From Gammaproteobacteria bacterium (lineage in GTDB: Bacteria; Pseudomonadota; Gammaproteobacteria; SURF-13), in NCBI GenBank assembly GCA_030680605.1, contig JAUXUQ010000009.1:1-58564 (forward strand): a stretch of 58,564 nucleotides of DNA, given 5' to 3'. A program made the position numbers and the translations under genes. A model generated the notes under the pieces. That model searched no databases and had not been told where the DNA came from. It was given only the letters and a program-made list of their open reading frames with translations. Positions 1 through 8,038 of the stretch are shown here, one piece after another (the first letter of the stretch is position 1; every line of letters begins with the position of its first letter).

Positions 1-4
1 AGCC

Positions 5-247
5 ATGAAGATCGAAATTGGCTCATATGAGGCGAAAACAAGGCTCCCTGAATTGCTGCGGCAGGTAAAAACCGGCAAAAGCTTTACCATCACCAATCGC
101 GGCGTAGCCATTGCGGATTTGGTGCCCAGTCTGGGCGCACGGGTGAAGGACAAGGTTGCGGCGGCAGAAAATCTCAAAGCCTTCATGCGGGCCGATCCGG
201 TGCGTGGTGTAAACATCAAGGCTCTCATCGAAGAAGGGCGCGCGTGA
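5..247 (+). CDS. Phd/YefM-like antitoxin (VapB role)
   Basis: This 80-residue protein has the Phd/YefM-type antitoxin layout. The N-terminal region (IEIGSYEAKTRLPELLRQV, then FTITNRGVAIADLVP) resembles the DNA-binding fold that autoregulates toxin-antitoxin operons. The C-terminal half (about 45-80) is charged and would wrap the toxin. The gene overlaps the next one by GTGA, so the two are translationally coupled, which is typical of antitoxin-toxin pairs. The start lies 5 bases from the window edge, so the ribosome binding site and promoter are not visible. The toxin partner is a PIN protein, so the pair is VapBC-like. Confidence 0.85.
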   Translation: MKIEIGSYEAKTRLPELLRQVKTGKSFTITNRGVAIADLVPSLGARVKDKVAAAENLKAFMRADPVRGVNIKALIEEGRA

Positions 248-663
248 GCTTCGTCCTTGATAGCTCGGTGACCATGCGCTGGTACTTTGGTGACGGCAGG
301 CCACAAGAACTCGCCTACGCCGGCAAGGTGCTTGATGCGATGAAAAAGACCAACGCCCTCGTACCCGTGACATGGGGGCTGGAAGTGGCAAACGTCATTG
401 CCAGAGCGGAAGCGAAAGACCTTGTGACAGAAGCGCGGAGCGGGGCGTTTCTTGAGATGCTGGAAGGCGTGGATATTGAGGTGGACGCGGCCACATTCCA
501 GCACGCGCTGTCTGATACCCTGCAACTGGCGCGGCGCTACAAACTGTCTGCTTACGATGCCTCCTACCTCGAACTGGCCTTAAGACTGGGCATACCGCTG
601 GCCACGCTCGACGAAGATTTGCAGAAGGCGGCAAAGAAAGCTGGCGTGAAAAAGCTTGCTTGA
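244..663 (+). CDS. PIN-domain ribonuclease toxin, VapC-like
   Basis: This is a 139-residue PIN domain, the usual VapC length. The expected acidic metal-binding positions are visible: Asp near residue 6 (FVLDSS), Glu in WGLEVANVI (about residue 48), Asp in AYDASYLELA (about 101) and Asp in ATLDEDL (about 119). VapC toxins are Mg2+-dependent RNases that cleave tRNA or rRNA and are held inactive by the upstream antitoxin. The start is GTG, overlapping the antitoxin stop. The module looks intact. The RNA target cannot be read from sequence. Confidence 0.88.
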   Translation: MSFVLDSSVTMRWYFGDGRPQELAYAGKVLDAMKKTNALVPVTWGLEVANVIARAEAKDLVTEARSGAFLEMLEGVDIEVDAATFQHALSDTLQLARRYKLSAYDASYLELALRLGIPLATLDEDLQKAAKKAGVKKLA

Positions 664-675
664 AACTCCAAACAT

Positions 676-744
676 AGTGATAAATAAGGGTAGCGTCCCC
701 TTATCACTCGGTCGCTGGACGCTGCGCGATAAAGACGCGCAGCG
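676..744. repeat. Two adjacent inverted repeats after vapC
   Basis: Arms AGTGATAA (676-683) and TTATCACT (701-708) bracket a stem that continues with AAGGG/CCC. A second perfect 9-bp stem follows directly, CGCTGCGCG (720-728) with CGCGCAGCG (736-744). Neither is followed by a clear T-run, so they are not convincing terminators. They fill the gap between the toxin gene and the broken RelA/SpoT gene. Confidence 0.5.
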
Positions 745-788
745 CCGTTTAGCTTCACGTTCGGCGTCGCACACATGACCAAACCACA

Positions 789-1862
789 ATGAACGCAGTT
801 AACAATCCGGATTACCCAGGAGGTTCTAAAGCGCGGGTAAACCGTGCAGGCGATAACGTTCGCGCCAATATGCCTACGGTCGATGATCTTCAGGTTATTG
901 ATGACTGGCGCGCGGCTCACCGGGGCGTCCTTAATACGTTTCAGGCGATTTTGAGAAATCGTACACGTGGCACGCGAATAACCGTCGCACAGAGACATAA
1001 ACGTAAGTTAACGATCTTCGATAAGCTCACAAGACTTCCGGGAATGAATCTTTCCCGTATGGATGACATCGCGGGATGTCGGCTGATATTCCGTAGCATA
1101 AAGTAACTGTATTTATTTCGAGATAAGTTTCATAAAGCCCGCTTCAATCACAAGCATCGAAATGACATTGACAAGTACGACTACATAAAAAGCCCCAAGC
1201 CTACCGGTCACCGCGGGGTTCATGATGTGTACGAGTACGATGTCAATTCTGAAGTTGGTAAAAGACTTGCCGGGCTATACGTTGAGATTCAATATAGAAC
1301 GCTAGTACAACATTCATGGGCCACGGTGGTCGAAGTTATTGGTTTCATTACAGAGAGCCAGCCTAAATTTGAGAGAGGCGACAAACGCTACGAGCAAGCT
1401 ATGGCGCTAGCAAGCGAAATTCTGGCTAGGGCTTATGAGAGTATGAAAGGGCCATTTCCTGCGCTGGAAGATCGTGAAATTGTAAAACAATTTCTTGCGC
1501 TCGATAACGAACTTTCAATGTTAGATACGTTGCGCGGGCTTAATGCGGCGGACAAAGCCATGTCGGACAATCGCAACGCGATTCTAATCTTTTCAGAATC
1601 AGGTGAACTTGAAATCAAGACATTCCGAGACTCTACCGATGCCGTACGTGCATTGTTCGAGCTTGAAAAGCAGATGCCTGGCCAAGATATCGTTCTGGTG
1701 CGCGCGGATACCAGTGACGAAGTGAGGTTGGCGTTCAAGAACTACTTCTCTGACGCGCGTGACTTTATTCGTATGGTTGAAGATGGGTGCGAAAAGCTCA
1801 CAAAGGTCAGGCAACTTGTTCACCCCGCTCGTAGGCTAAAGAAGAAGAAGAAGCGTACATAA
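789..1862 (+). pseudogene. RelA/SpoT-domain nucleotide synthetase, interrupted by one in-frame stop
   Basis: Two open stretches (789-1106 and from 1107 to 1862) are in the same frame and are separated only by the TAA at 1104-1106. Read through, they give about 357 residues with RelA/SpoT synthetase motifs: DDIAGCRLIF before the stop, then YDYIKSPKPTGHRG, VEIQYRTLVQHSWA and a helical C-terminal region. Family members transfer pyrophosphate to nucleotides ((p)ppGpp alarmones; some stand-alone forms are toxins). No frameshift is needed: one base change (for example CAA or GAA to TAA) explains the break. Either the gene is newly dead, the base is a sequencing error, or the second half (possible ATG at 1227) is made separately, though without the G-loop region. 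No good ribosome binding site is seen at 789. Confidence 0.8.
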
Positions 1863-2024
1863 TTCACGAACTTGCTTCTTCGCAGGAGATCGACCGGCTG
1901 GTTAGGGCCGAAACCGGCTATGCGCTAAAGGCCCTTCGACTTGTTTCAACACTGATCAGCCAGCCATCGAGGAAGCTTGGCGCACACGCAGATTCCGGAT
2001 ACCCTTTTTATTCGATACTAGTCA

Positions 2025-2228
2025 CTAATCGAGCAGAAAGGTGATGCTGGCATTGATGCGGTATTTGGTGATCTTGTTGCCTTCCACCTTGGCCTCAAAA
2101 TTCTTGATGTAGATTGACTTGATGCCATGCAGAGACTTGGAGGCGCGCGCGACGGCCTGTGCCGCTGCGTCTTCCCAGCTTTTTTCAGACTCTGCGAGCA
2201 CCTCGATTACTTTCAGAACGTCCGGCAT
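2025..2228 (-). CDS. Dodecin family flavin-binding protein
   Basis: This 67-residue protein has the dodecin pattern: VLKVIEVLAESEKSWEDAAAQAVARASKSL, then GIKSIYIKNFEAKVEGNKI and a final beta strand. Dodecins form twelve-subunit hollow spheres that bind flavins (or CoA) and are thought to buffer free flavin. The Trp at about residue 18 is the residue that stacks on flavin in the family. The start is preceded by GAGGAG. It is divergent from the DksA-like gene, so the 150-bp intergenic region with the FNR-type box could serve both. Confidence 0.9.
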   Translation of the reverse strand: MPDVLKVIEVLAESEKSWEDAAAQAVARASKSLHGIKSIYIKNFEAKVEGNKITKYRINASITFLLD

Positions 2229-2301
2229 GGTGCGCTCCTCGTTTCCCGTGGTTGTATTTTATATCGTGATTGTAATATATCCGACGAAGGATGGAAGGAA
2301 A

Positions 2302-2344
2302 TTGATCTATATCAAACTCGCGCGGAGAATATCTGGAGTATCTT
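2302..2344 (+). promoter_or_regulatory. FNR/Anr-type box with matching -10, upstream of the DksA-like gene
   Basis: TTGATCTATATCAA (2302-2315) matches the FNR consensus TTGAT-N4-ATCAA exactly. A -10 candidate TATCTT lies at 2339-2344, placing transcription start near 2351 and the box centre near -42. That is the class II activation position used by FNR in E. coli. The ribosome binding site AAGGAG (2366-2371) sits 8 nt before the ATG at 2380. The site suggests induction when oxygen is low; binding is inferred. Confidence 0.75.
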
Positions 2345-2379
2345 AAGCAAAAGTATCTTCGAACCAAGGAGCAGCGCCC

Positions 2380-2775
2380 ATGTCCACCCTGACCAATGCC
2401 CAATTGAAGCAACTCCGGCAACTGCTGAACAGCCGCCTCACTGAATTGCTCGAGGAGGTGCGCCAGGAGATGATCGCCTCGGGCGATCAGCACTATATCG
2501 ACCTCGCCGCAGGCGTGATGGACGTTGGCGATGAATCCGTGGCGGACATGCTGACGGACATGAATGCCGCTCTTTTCGACCGTCATATTCAGGAAATACG
2601 CGATGTTGAAGCGGCACAACTGCGTATGGCCGACCTGAGCTACGGTGCGTGCATCGACTGTGGCGCCACGACCGGCTACGACCGGCTCGCGGCGTATCCG
2701 ACCGCGAAACGCTGCTACGAATGCCAGAGCCAGCACGAAAAGCGCTATGCCCACGAGGCAACGCCGCGCCTTTAG
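2380..2775 (+). CDS. DksA/TraR-type C4 zinc-finger protein
   Basis: This 131-residue protein has an N-terminal helical region (1-80, with acidic MDVGDESVADM) and a C-terminal zinc finger, CIDCG (about 91-95) and CYECQ (about 112-116). Family proteins insert into the RNA polymerase secondary channel and change initiation, usually with ppGpp. Whether this one does so is inferred. It has a good Shine-Dalgarno and an FNR-type box upstream. The following DNA is the wreck of an anaerobic ribonucleotide reductase operon, so this was probably the first gene of an oxygen-responsive unit. Confidence 0.85.
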   Translation: MSTLTNAQLKQLRQLLNSRLTELLEEVRQEMIASGDQHYIDLAAGVMDVGDESVADMLTDMNAALFDRHIQEIRDVEAAQLRMADLSYGACIDCGATTGYDRLAAYPTAKRCYECQSQHEKRYAHEATPRL

Positions 2776-2798
2776 CGATAGCGTCCCGCGCGGCACCT

Positions 2799-3313
2799 GC
2801 GCTCGTGCAGAGCCAGGTCGTCAATTTCTTTTACACCCTGCAGGGCGAGGCGGAGGGGGCGCAGGCCTTTTCCAATTTCGACACGCTGCTGGCGCCGTTC
2901 ATCAGCTACGACGGCCTGGCCTACGCCGAGGTGAAGCAGGCGTTGCAGGAATTCATTTTCAACATCAACGTGCCGATGCGCGTCGGCTTTCAGGCCCCCT
3001 TCACCAACATCACGCTGGATTTGCAGGCGCTGAACTATCTTGCCGAACAGGGCGTCATCATCGGCGGTAAATTGCAGGACACCCGGTACAAGGATTTCCA
3101 GCGGGAAATGGACCTGTTCAATCGCGCGTTGTTCGAGGTGATGCTGGAGGGCGACGCCGCCGGCAGGGTATTTACCTTCCCCATCCCGACCTACAACATC
3201 ACCAAGGGATTTGACTGGGACAATCCGAACCTCGACGGCCTGTGGCGCATGACGGCGTGCCGTATTTTTCCAACTTCGTCAATTCCGGCATGAAACTGGA
3301 AGACGCGCGCAGC
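2799..3313 (+). pseudogene. nrdD: Anaerobic ribonucleotide reductase NrdD, internal fragment
   Basis: From 2799 the frame reads VVNFFYTLQGEAEGAQAFSN, NINVPMRVGFQAPFTNITLD, VFTFPIPTYNITKGFDWD: highly characteristic NrdD sequence. Near 3250 the reading jumps from LWRMTA to GVPYFSNFVNSGMKLEDARS in another frame. The loss is best explained as a 10-nt deletion between ACGGC repeats that removed the codons for the usual A-K-Y (inferred). The N-terminal ATP-cone region and the C-terminal glycyl-radical region are both absent, so it cannot be active. NrdD makes deoxyribonucleotides without oxygen; the cell would need another reductase. Confidence 0.88.
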
Positions 3314-3565
3314 ATCGGGCTGATCATGAAGTCCGGCGTTGATTACGAATTTCGCACGACCGTGGTAAAGTCACAACTGGATATCACAGACATCGCAAGC
3401 ATGGCGCGGCTGATTAAAGGCGCGCACCGGTATATCCTGCAGCGGTTTGCCAGCGGTGAGGTATTGGACCCGGCCTTTCGTGACCGGCAGACCTGTTCCG
3501 GCGCGGAGTTCGAGCAGATGCGGCGCGCCGTGCAGCCGTTTGTGGCACACTGTAGCGTGCGTTGA
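3314..3565 (+). pseudogene. nrdG: NrdG-type activase, C-terminal remnant fused to nrdD
   Basis: In frame with the second nrdD piece, the sequence changes at residue I of RS-IGLIMKSG to the C-terminal third of an anaerobic RNR activating protein: GVDYEFRTTVVKSQLDITDI, RLIKGAHRYILQRF, ending VAHCSVR. NrdG is the radical-SAM enzyme that installs the glycyl radical on NrdD. Its CxxxCxxC cluster motif and N-terminal half are missing. The junction lies in CGCAGCAT, which could occur at both original sites (nrdD EDARSM, nrdG RSI), so deletion by short homology is likely. Confidence 0.82.
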
Positions 3566-3591
3566 GTGCGGGCCGCAATGGGGAGGTGTGC

Positions 3592-3783
3592 ATGGATATC
3601 GACGTGATCCAGGAGGTCTGCCAGCACTGCGCGCGCGGGCCATGACTTGATCAAGCTCGCGCGGTAATACTCAACGCCCGCATGCTCCGCTATGCCGATC
3701 TAGACAAGGGCATCATATTGCCCATGATGGAGAGGCAGTCATCCTCGATGTGCTCGGCGCATCCGTGCCCGCGCATATGTAAA
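3592..3783 (+). pseudogene. Possible degraded small gene after the nrd wreck
   Basis: GGGGAGGT precedes an ATG at 3592 that opens MDIDVIQEVCQHCARG with a CxxC pair and soon hits a stop. Plausible coding segments then follow in changing frames (HDLIKLAR; AVILNARMLRYADLDKGIIL; HDGEAVILDVLGASVPAHM, ending at the stop near 3783). This reads like one small gene with several frameshifts, but I do not recognise the product. It could also be non-coding. Confidence 0.3.
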
Positions 3784-3796
3784 GATTGGCAACCTG

Positions 3797-6175
3797 CTAA
3801 TTGCACACGGTGCGAATCTGATGGATATCAGTGTTGCCTTGCAGGACTTTCTCTATCCCGTCCTGCTTCAGGGTGCGCAAACCCTCGGCAAAGGCCGTGT
3901 TTCGCAGTTCCTCTACGGTTGCGCGCCTCTGGACCAGTCGCTTAATCGTGTTGCTGCCGATAAGCAGTTCATGCAGGCCAAGACGTCCCTTGTAGCCGGT
4001 GTTTCCGCATTCTTCACAACCGCATGCCTTGTAAAGAATAAACTCACCCTTAACGGTGTAGGTGCTTTTCCAGTGTTGCAATACAGTGGCCGGATCGATA
4101 GGCATGTCCAGGCAATATTCCTGCAACAATTCATCAATTTCGTCACTGCTTGCGGTGTAGGATTCTTTGCATTTTTTACACAAGCGCTTGGCGAGTCGCT
4201 GCGCCAGAACGCCCAATAATGCATCGGAGAAATTGAAGGGATCCATGCCCAAATCGAGGAGCCGCACGACACTTTCCGGGGCGCTATTGGTGTGCAGGGT
4301 GGAAAACACAAGATGACCTGTAAGGGATGCCTCAATGCCGGTTTTGGTGGTCTCGGCATCGCGCATTTCGCCGACCATGATAACGTCTGGATCAGCTCGC
4401 AAGAATGCACGCATCGCAGCTGCAAAGGTTAATCCAATTTTTGTATTTACCTGCACCTGCCGCAGTCCTTGCTGCGTGATCTCGACGGGATCTTCCGCAG
4501 TCCATATCTTGCGCTCCGGCGTGTTGATGTAGCTGAGTACGGAGTGTAGCGTAGTGGTTTTGCCTGAGCCTGTGGGACCGCATATCAGAAATAAACCATG
4601 CGCCTTGACAGCGATATTTTTAATGGCTTCCAGGAGTGTTGAGTTAAGTCCAAGATCATCTATGGGAACCGGTTTGGCCCCGGCCAATAGTCTCATCACC
4701 ACGTCTTCCATGTTCCTGGTGGTTGGTATGGTGGCCACACGTAATTCTATTTTTGCCGGGCCAAATTGCTGAAAATCGATCTTGCCATCCTGTGGCTTGC
4801 GCCGCTCGGAGATGTCGAGCCCACACATGATCTTGATCCTGGAGACCACGGCATTTCTATAATTAGCTGGAATTTCAAAATAATCAGACAGCGTGCCGTC
4901 GTTGCGAAAACGGACACGGGTATTTTGTTTGCCTGGGTAAGACTCAATATGGATATCGGAGGCTCCCTGTTGCAGGGCGTCCATTATCATTTTGTTGACT
5001 AGCCTGACGAGGGTGTTGTCAGATTCCGCAATGGTCTCATCAGGTTCGTCGTTGTCAGATTCGGACACCAGTTGTGATGTGAGTTCACCAATATCCCCGC
5101 CGCCTCCGTCATAACCATAAAAATTATCTATCGCAAGAGAGAGGTCTTCCTCGGTTGCCATGACAGGCTCAATCGCTAATTTTGTATAGAAACGTAATGC
5201 GTCCAATGGCTCCCACTTCATGGGATCCGATACGGCTACCACTAATGTTTCTCCCGCCCGGTACAGCGGCATAATCTTGTGCTTGCGCAGGATATTTTCG
5301 GGGATCAGCTTAATGACATTCGGGTCAACATTGAATTTGCGCAGATTGACAACCGGAATGCCAAGCTTTCGCGCCAGCGCACGTTTGATGGTGTCCCTGT
5401 CCACAAGGCCCATGTTGACCAGAATTTCACCCAGGGGCATTTTGCGGTCTTTCTGCTGGCCACCCAGTGCCTCATCCAGTTGCTGCTGGGTAACCAACTT
5501 CTCGTTAACCAGCATTTCACCCAATTTCAGGCTGGGCTTGCTCTTCTGCTCTTGTAGCGCCCGGATGATCTGCTCTCGTGTGACGAGTTGTTCGTCGGCC
5601 AGGTAATCACCTATGCGCTGGTTGCGCAGTTGCTGTTGTTTCTTCAGACCGAGATCAATATCTTTTGAAGTCGCGGACTTTTCCTTGACGAGCAACTGGC
5701 CTATGGGTGTGCCAATCTGACAGTTTTTAATGGCATGGCTGGGGATGAAGTAGCGAATGATTTTCCCTTCACGGTTCAATATGAATAAATATAGGCCGGC
5801 CTTTTTCCGGATGGACCCCATGGTCTCACCAGTAAGCTTGTCGCCGTCCGTAAACTCTATATTGCATTTTTGCTTGTCTGAGCCAGAAATTACCTCATCC
5901 CCAAGTTGCGTCTTGAGCAGGTCATCCTGTTTTTTTGGGGGGAGTGGCTGGGCCAATCGCAGGTATTTGAGGCTGTTCAGGTCAACGGTGGAGTTGGCGC
6001 CGGATTCGCTGGCGCGTATTTCAAGCGCTGATTCATCAGGGGAAAAGCGGATCAACTCACCTGATATTTGTTTGCCATTGGCAAGAAAGGCGATACAGGA
6101 CTCGGGGGCATCGCCAGCTGCCTTGGGCGGCAATGTAAAGTGCAGTGGGGTGGGCCAATTCACTTGTTTTGTCAT
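3797..6175 (-). CDS. GspE/PilB-family assembly ATPase with MshEN-like repeats
   Basis: From the start at 6175 (MTKQVNWP) the protein has 792 residues; an in-frame start at 6220 is also possible. Residues about 25-155 resemble a small beta-rich (PilZ-like) domain. Four units about 30 residues apart follow (for example RIGDYLADEQLVTREQIIRA, KLGEMLVNEKLVTQQQLDEA). They match the MshEN pattern that binds c-di-GMP in related ATPases. The ATPase core has Walker A GPTGSGKTTT (about 533), Walker B DPDVIMVGEMRD, a His box TGHLVFSTLHTN and a four-cysteine zinc site (CKKC...CEECG). Such ATPases power type II secretion or type IV pili. No pilus or secretion genes lie beside it. Confidence 0.9.
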   Translation of the reverse strand: MTKQVNWPTPLHFTLPPKAAGDAPESCIAFLANGKQISGELIRFSPDESALEIRASESGANSTVDLNSLKYLRLAQPLPPKKQDDLLKTQLGDEVISGSDKQKCNIEFTDGDKLTGETMGSIRKKAGLYLFILNREGKIIRYFIPSHAIKNCQIGTPIGQLLVKEKSATSKDIDLGLKKQQQLRNQRIGDYLADEQLVTREQIIRALQEQKSKPSLKLGEMLVNEKLVTQQQLDEALGGQQKDRKMPLGEILVNMGLVDRDTIKRALARKLGIPVVNLRKFNVDPNVIKLIPENILRKHKIMPLYRAGETLVVAVSDPMKWEPLDALRFYTKLAIEPVMATEEDLSLAIDNFYGYDGGGGDIGELTSQLVSESDNDEPDETIAESDNTLVRLVNKMIMDALQQGASDIHIESYPGKQNTRVRFRNDGTLSDYFEIPANYRNAVVSRIKIMCGLDISERRKPQDGKIDFQQFGPAKIELRVATIPTTRNMEDVVMRLLAGAKPVPIDDLGLNSTLLEAIKNIAVKAHGLFLICGPTGSGKTTTLHSVLSYINTPERKIWTAEDPVEITQQGLRQVQVNTKIGLTFAAAMRAFLRADPDVIMVGEMRDAETTKTGIEASLTGHLVFSTLHTNSAPESVVRLLDLGMDPFNFSDALLGVLAQRLAKRLCKKCKESYTASSDEIDELLQEYCLDMPIDPATVLQHWKSTYTVKGEFILYKACGCEECGNTGYKGRLGLHELLIGSNTIKRLVQRRATVEELRNTAFAEGLRTLKQDGIEKVLQGNTDIHQIRTVCN

Positions 6176-6831
6176 GACATTGTCCATGCGAATGGAGGAT
6201 GTGTGCCTGCAGTTATACACGAACTCGAGGGGCCAAGCCTTGTACTGCAGCGTCGCCAGGGCCCAAATCGGTCTGCCCAGCCGAGGCCCTGGTGGCGGCA
6301 GCGGCTATTTTCGTTAATTGTGAGCTCTAGTTTTGGTGACGACATATGGCGGTCTTGGTTGAGGTGGCGTATATGCCATGGTTTCTTGTCGGCAGCATGG
6401 TGCTTATACAAGTCACGTTAACATTTTATTGCGTCGGGCCTGGCGCATTATTCGGGACTTATCGGAACAGGTAGACGACGTAACGATGTTCTTGATTGCG
6501 CAGTGGCGTGCACTGCAGGCAGGGGCAGCGCGTTGCAGGGCCTGCTGGATCAAAATCTTCCATCTATTTATTAAGCATCCCGTAGTTCGACACGTTTTCC
6601 GGCTCTTTCGATTTCATCGGCAAGCGGGAGTGGCGTGTCGAAATAGTAGCGCTTTTCAGGAAAATAGGAAAGTCCCGTTATAAGGAGCTTCCGGCCTCGG
6701 GTTGAGTTCCCGGCTGATCCATTTGCCGGTCCCCGTGTGTGTGCGTCCCCGCCAAGGGTGCCTCAGGGCGACGTGAGGTTTGCAGCAGTATCCCGCGTAT
6801 CAGCTGACAGTACGGTTTTGAAATGCTGCGG
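6176..6831. other. Gene-free stretch with one strong hairpin
   Basis: About 650 bp between the ATPase and nadA. The open frames here (for example 6378-6683) have no family resemblance and look like chance. A strong inverted repeat, CGCCAGGGCC (6254-6263) with GGCCCTGG (6285-6292) and a bulged extension, lies upstream of the ATPase gene. No T-run makes it a clear terminator. Confidence 0.5.
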
Positions 6832-7965
6832 TCATGTCGCTGTGGTCGGGGTTCGGGGTGACAAGGGGCTGACGGCCAGCATGCGCTCCACCGCGCGGCG
6901 CGCGGCGTGGATGATGCTTTCATCCACTTCAACTTGCGGTGACAGGGTTTCGAGGGCAGTCAGTATTTTTGGCAAGGTGATGCGCTGCATGTGGGGGCAC
7001 AGCACGCAGGGCCGCACAAAATCCACGGCGGGATTTTCTACGGCGACATTATCCGCCATGGCGCATTCGGTCACCATGACGACCTTCGCTGCGCCGGAGT
7101 TTTGCACATCACGAATCATGCCGGAGGTGGAGCCGACAAAATCGGCTTCGTCGCAGACCTCGGGTGGGCACTCAGGATGCGCCAGCACGCGTACGCCGGG
7201 GAATTGTTCACGCAAGGCACGGATCTGGTCGGGCGTGAAGCGCTCGTGCACCATGCAGGCGCCATGCCAGGCGATGATTTCGACAGCGGTTTGTCGCGCG
7301 ACGTTGGCGGCCAGATAGCGGTCGGGCAGAAAGATGACGCGTTGTACACCAAATGCGCGCGCCGCCGCTTCGACCACGCGCGCCGCATTACTGGAGGTGC
7401 AGCAGTAGTCGGATTCCGCCTTCACTGCGGCGGAGGTGTTCACATAGCTCACCACCGGGACACCGGGATAGCGCTGTTTGAGGAGGCGCACGTCGGCAGC
7501 AGTGATGGATTCGGCGAGCGAGCAGCCCGCCGCAGTGTCGGGTATCAGCACGGTGCGTTCGGGCGCCAGCACCTTCACCGTCTCGGCCATGAAGTGTACG
7601 CCACACATCACCACCACCGGCGCATCCTCCTGGTTGAGGGCGGCCGCATACTGGGCCAGTTGCAGTGAATCACCCACCTTGTCGGCCACGCCATAGGCGA
7701 TCTCCGGCAGCTGGTAATTGTGCGCCAGAATGAGTGCGCGCTTTTCCTGTTTGAGCTGGTTTATGCGGTAGATGAGTGGCGCCTTGAGCAGCCAGTCCAC
7801 GTCGGCGATCAGGCCGTGCAGTTGCTCCCACACCGGCTGGGTTGCGTGCGCAACTTCATCGGTGAACTGATCGTCGCGCCAGGTCAGCACCGGTGCCGTG
7901 CCACGCCCACCCTGCGCTACGCGGGTAGTGATTGCAGTAGGCGCTGTGGTTGCGGTGGGGGTCAT
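6832..7965 (-). CDS. nadA: Quinolinate synthase A
   Basis: NadA condenses iminoaspartate with dihydroxyacetone phosphate to quinolinate, the first part of de novo NAD synthesis, using a [4Fe-4S] cluster. Visible signatures are LILAHNYQLPEIA, the three cluster cysteines (VVMCGVHFM, the CPPEVC region, CVLCPHM) and TSSNAARVVEAA. From the ATG at 7965 it has 377 residues, with an N-terminal tail longer than the roughly 350 of E. coli. In-frame starts at 7992 and 8001 (TTG) are possible. It is last in the fmdB-DUF502-aspS-nadA run. NadD, a later step, is encoded at 53.3 kb. Confidence 0.95.
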   Translation of the reverse strand: MTPTATTAPTAITTRVAQGGRGTAPVLTWRDDQFTDEVAHATQPVWEQLHGLIADVDWLLKAPLIYRINQLKQEKRALILAHNYQLPEIAYGVADKVGDSLQLAQYAAALNQEDAPVVVMCGVHFMAETVKVLAPERTVLIPDTAAGCSLAESITAADVRLLKQRYPGVPVVSYVNTSAAVKAESDYCCTSSNAARVVEAAARAFGVQRVIFLPDRYLAANVARQTAVEIIAWHGACMVHERFTPDQIRALREQFPGVRVLAHPECPPEVCDEADFVGSTSGMIRDVQNSGAAKVVMVTECAMADNVAVENPAVDFVRPCVLCPHMQRITLPKILTALETLSPQVEVDESIIHAARRAVERMLAVSPLSPRTPTTAT

Positions 7966-8038
7966 TGCTCGTATTCCCGGGCCGATAAGCATTTGACCCA
8001 AAAGCTAGCGTGTCAGTTCAGGCTACGGCACTGTGCCG

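Noticed and set aside
23-391. Minus-strand 122-codon ORF
   Set aside because: It lies over the vapBC genes, has no family resemblance and an Arg/Ser/Pro-rich composition typical of a shadow frame.
664-788. Possible integron attC site between vapC and the next gene
   Set aside because: The hairpins are there, but I could not find the RYYYAAC and GTTRRRY core boxes at the expected places.
2185-2824. Minus-strand ORFs over the DksA-like gene (203 and 128 codons)
   Set aside because: They are antisense to an intact zinc-finger gene and show no recognisable protein.
6378-6683. 101-codon plus-strand ORF in the gap before nadA
   Set aside because: There is no Shine-Dalgarno, no family features and a basic, low-quality composition.
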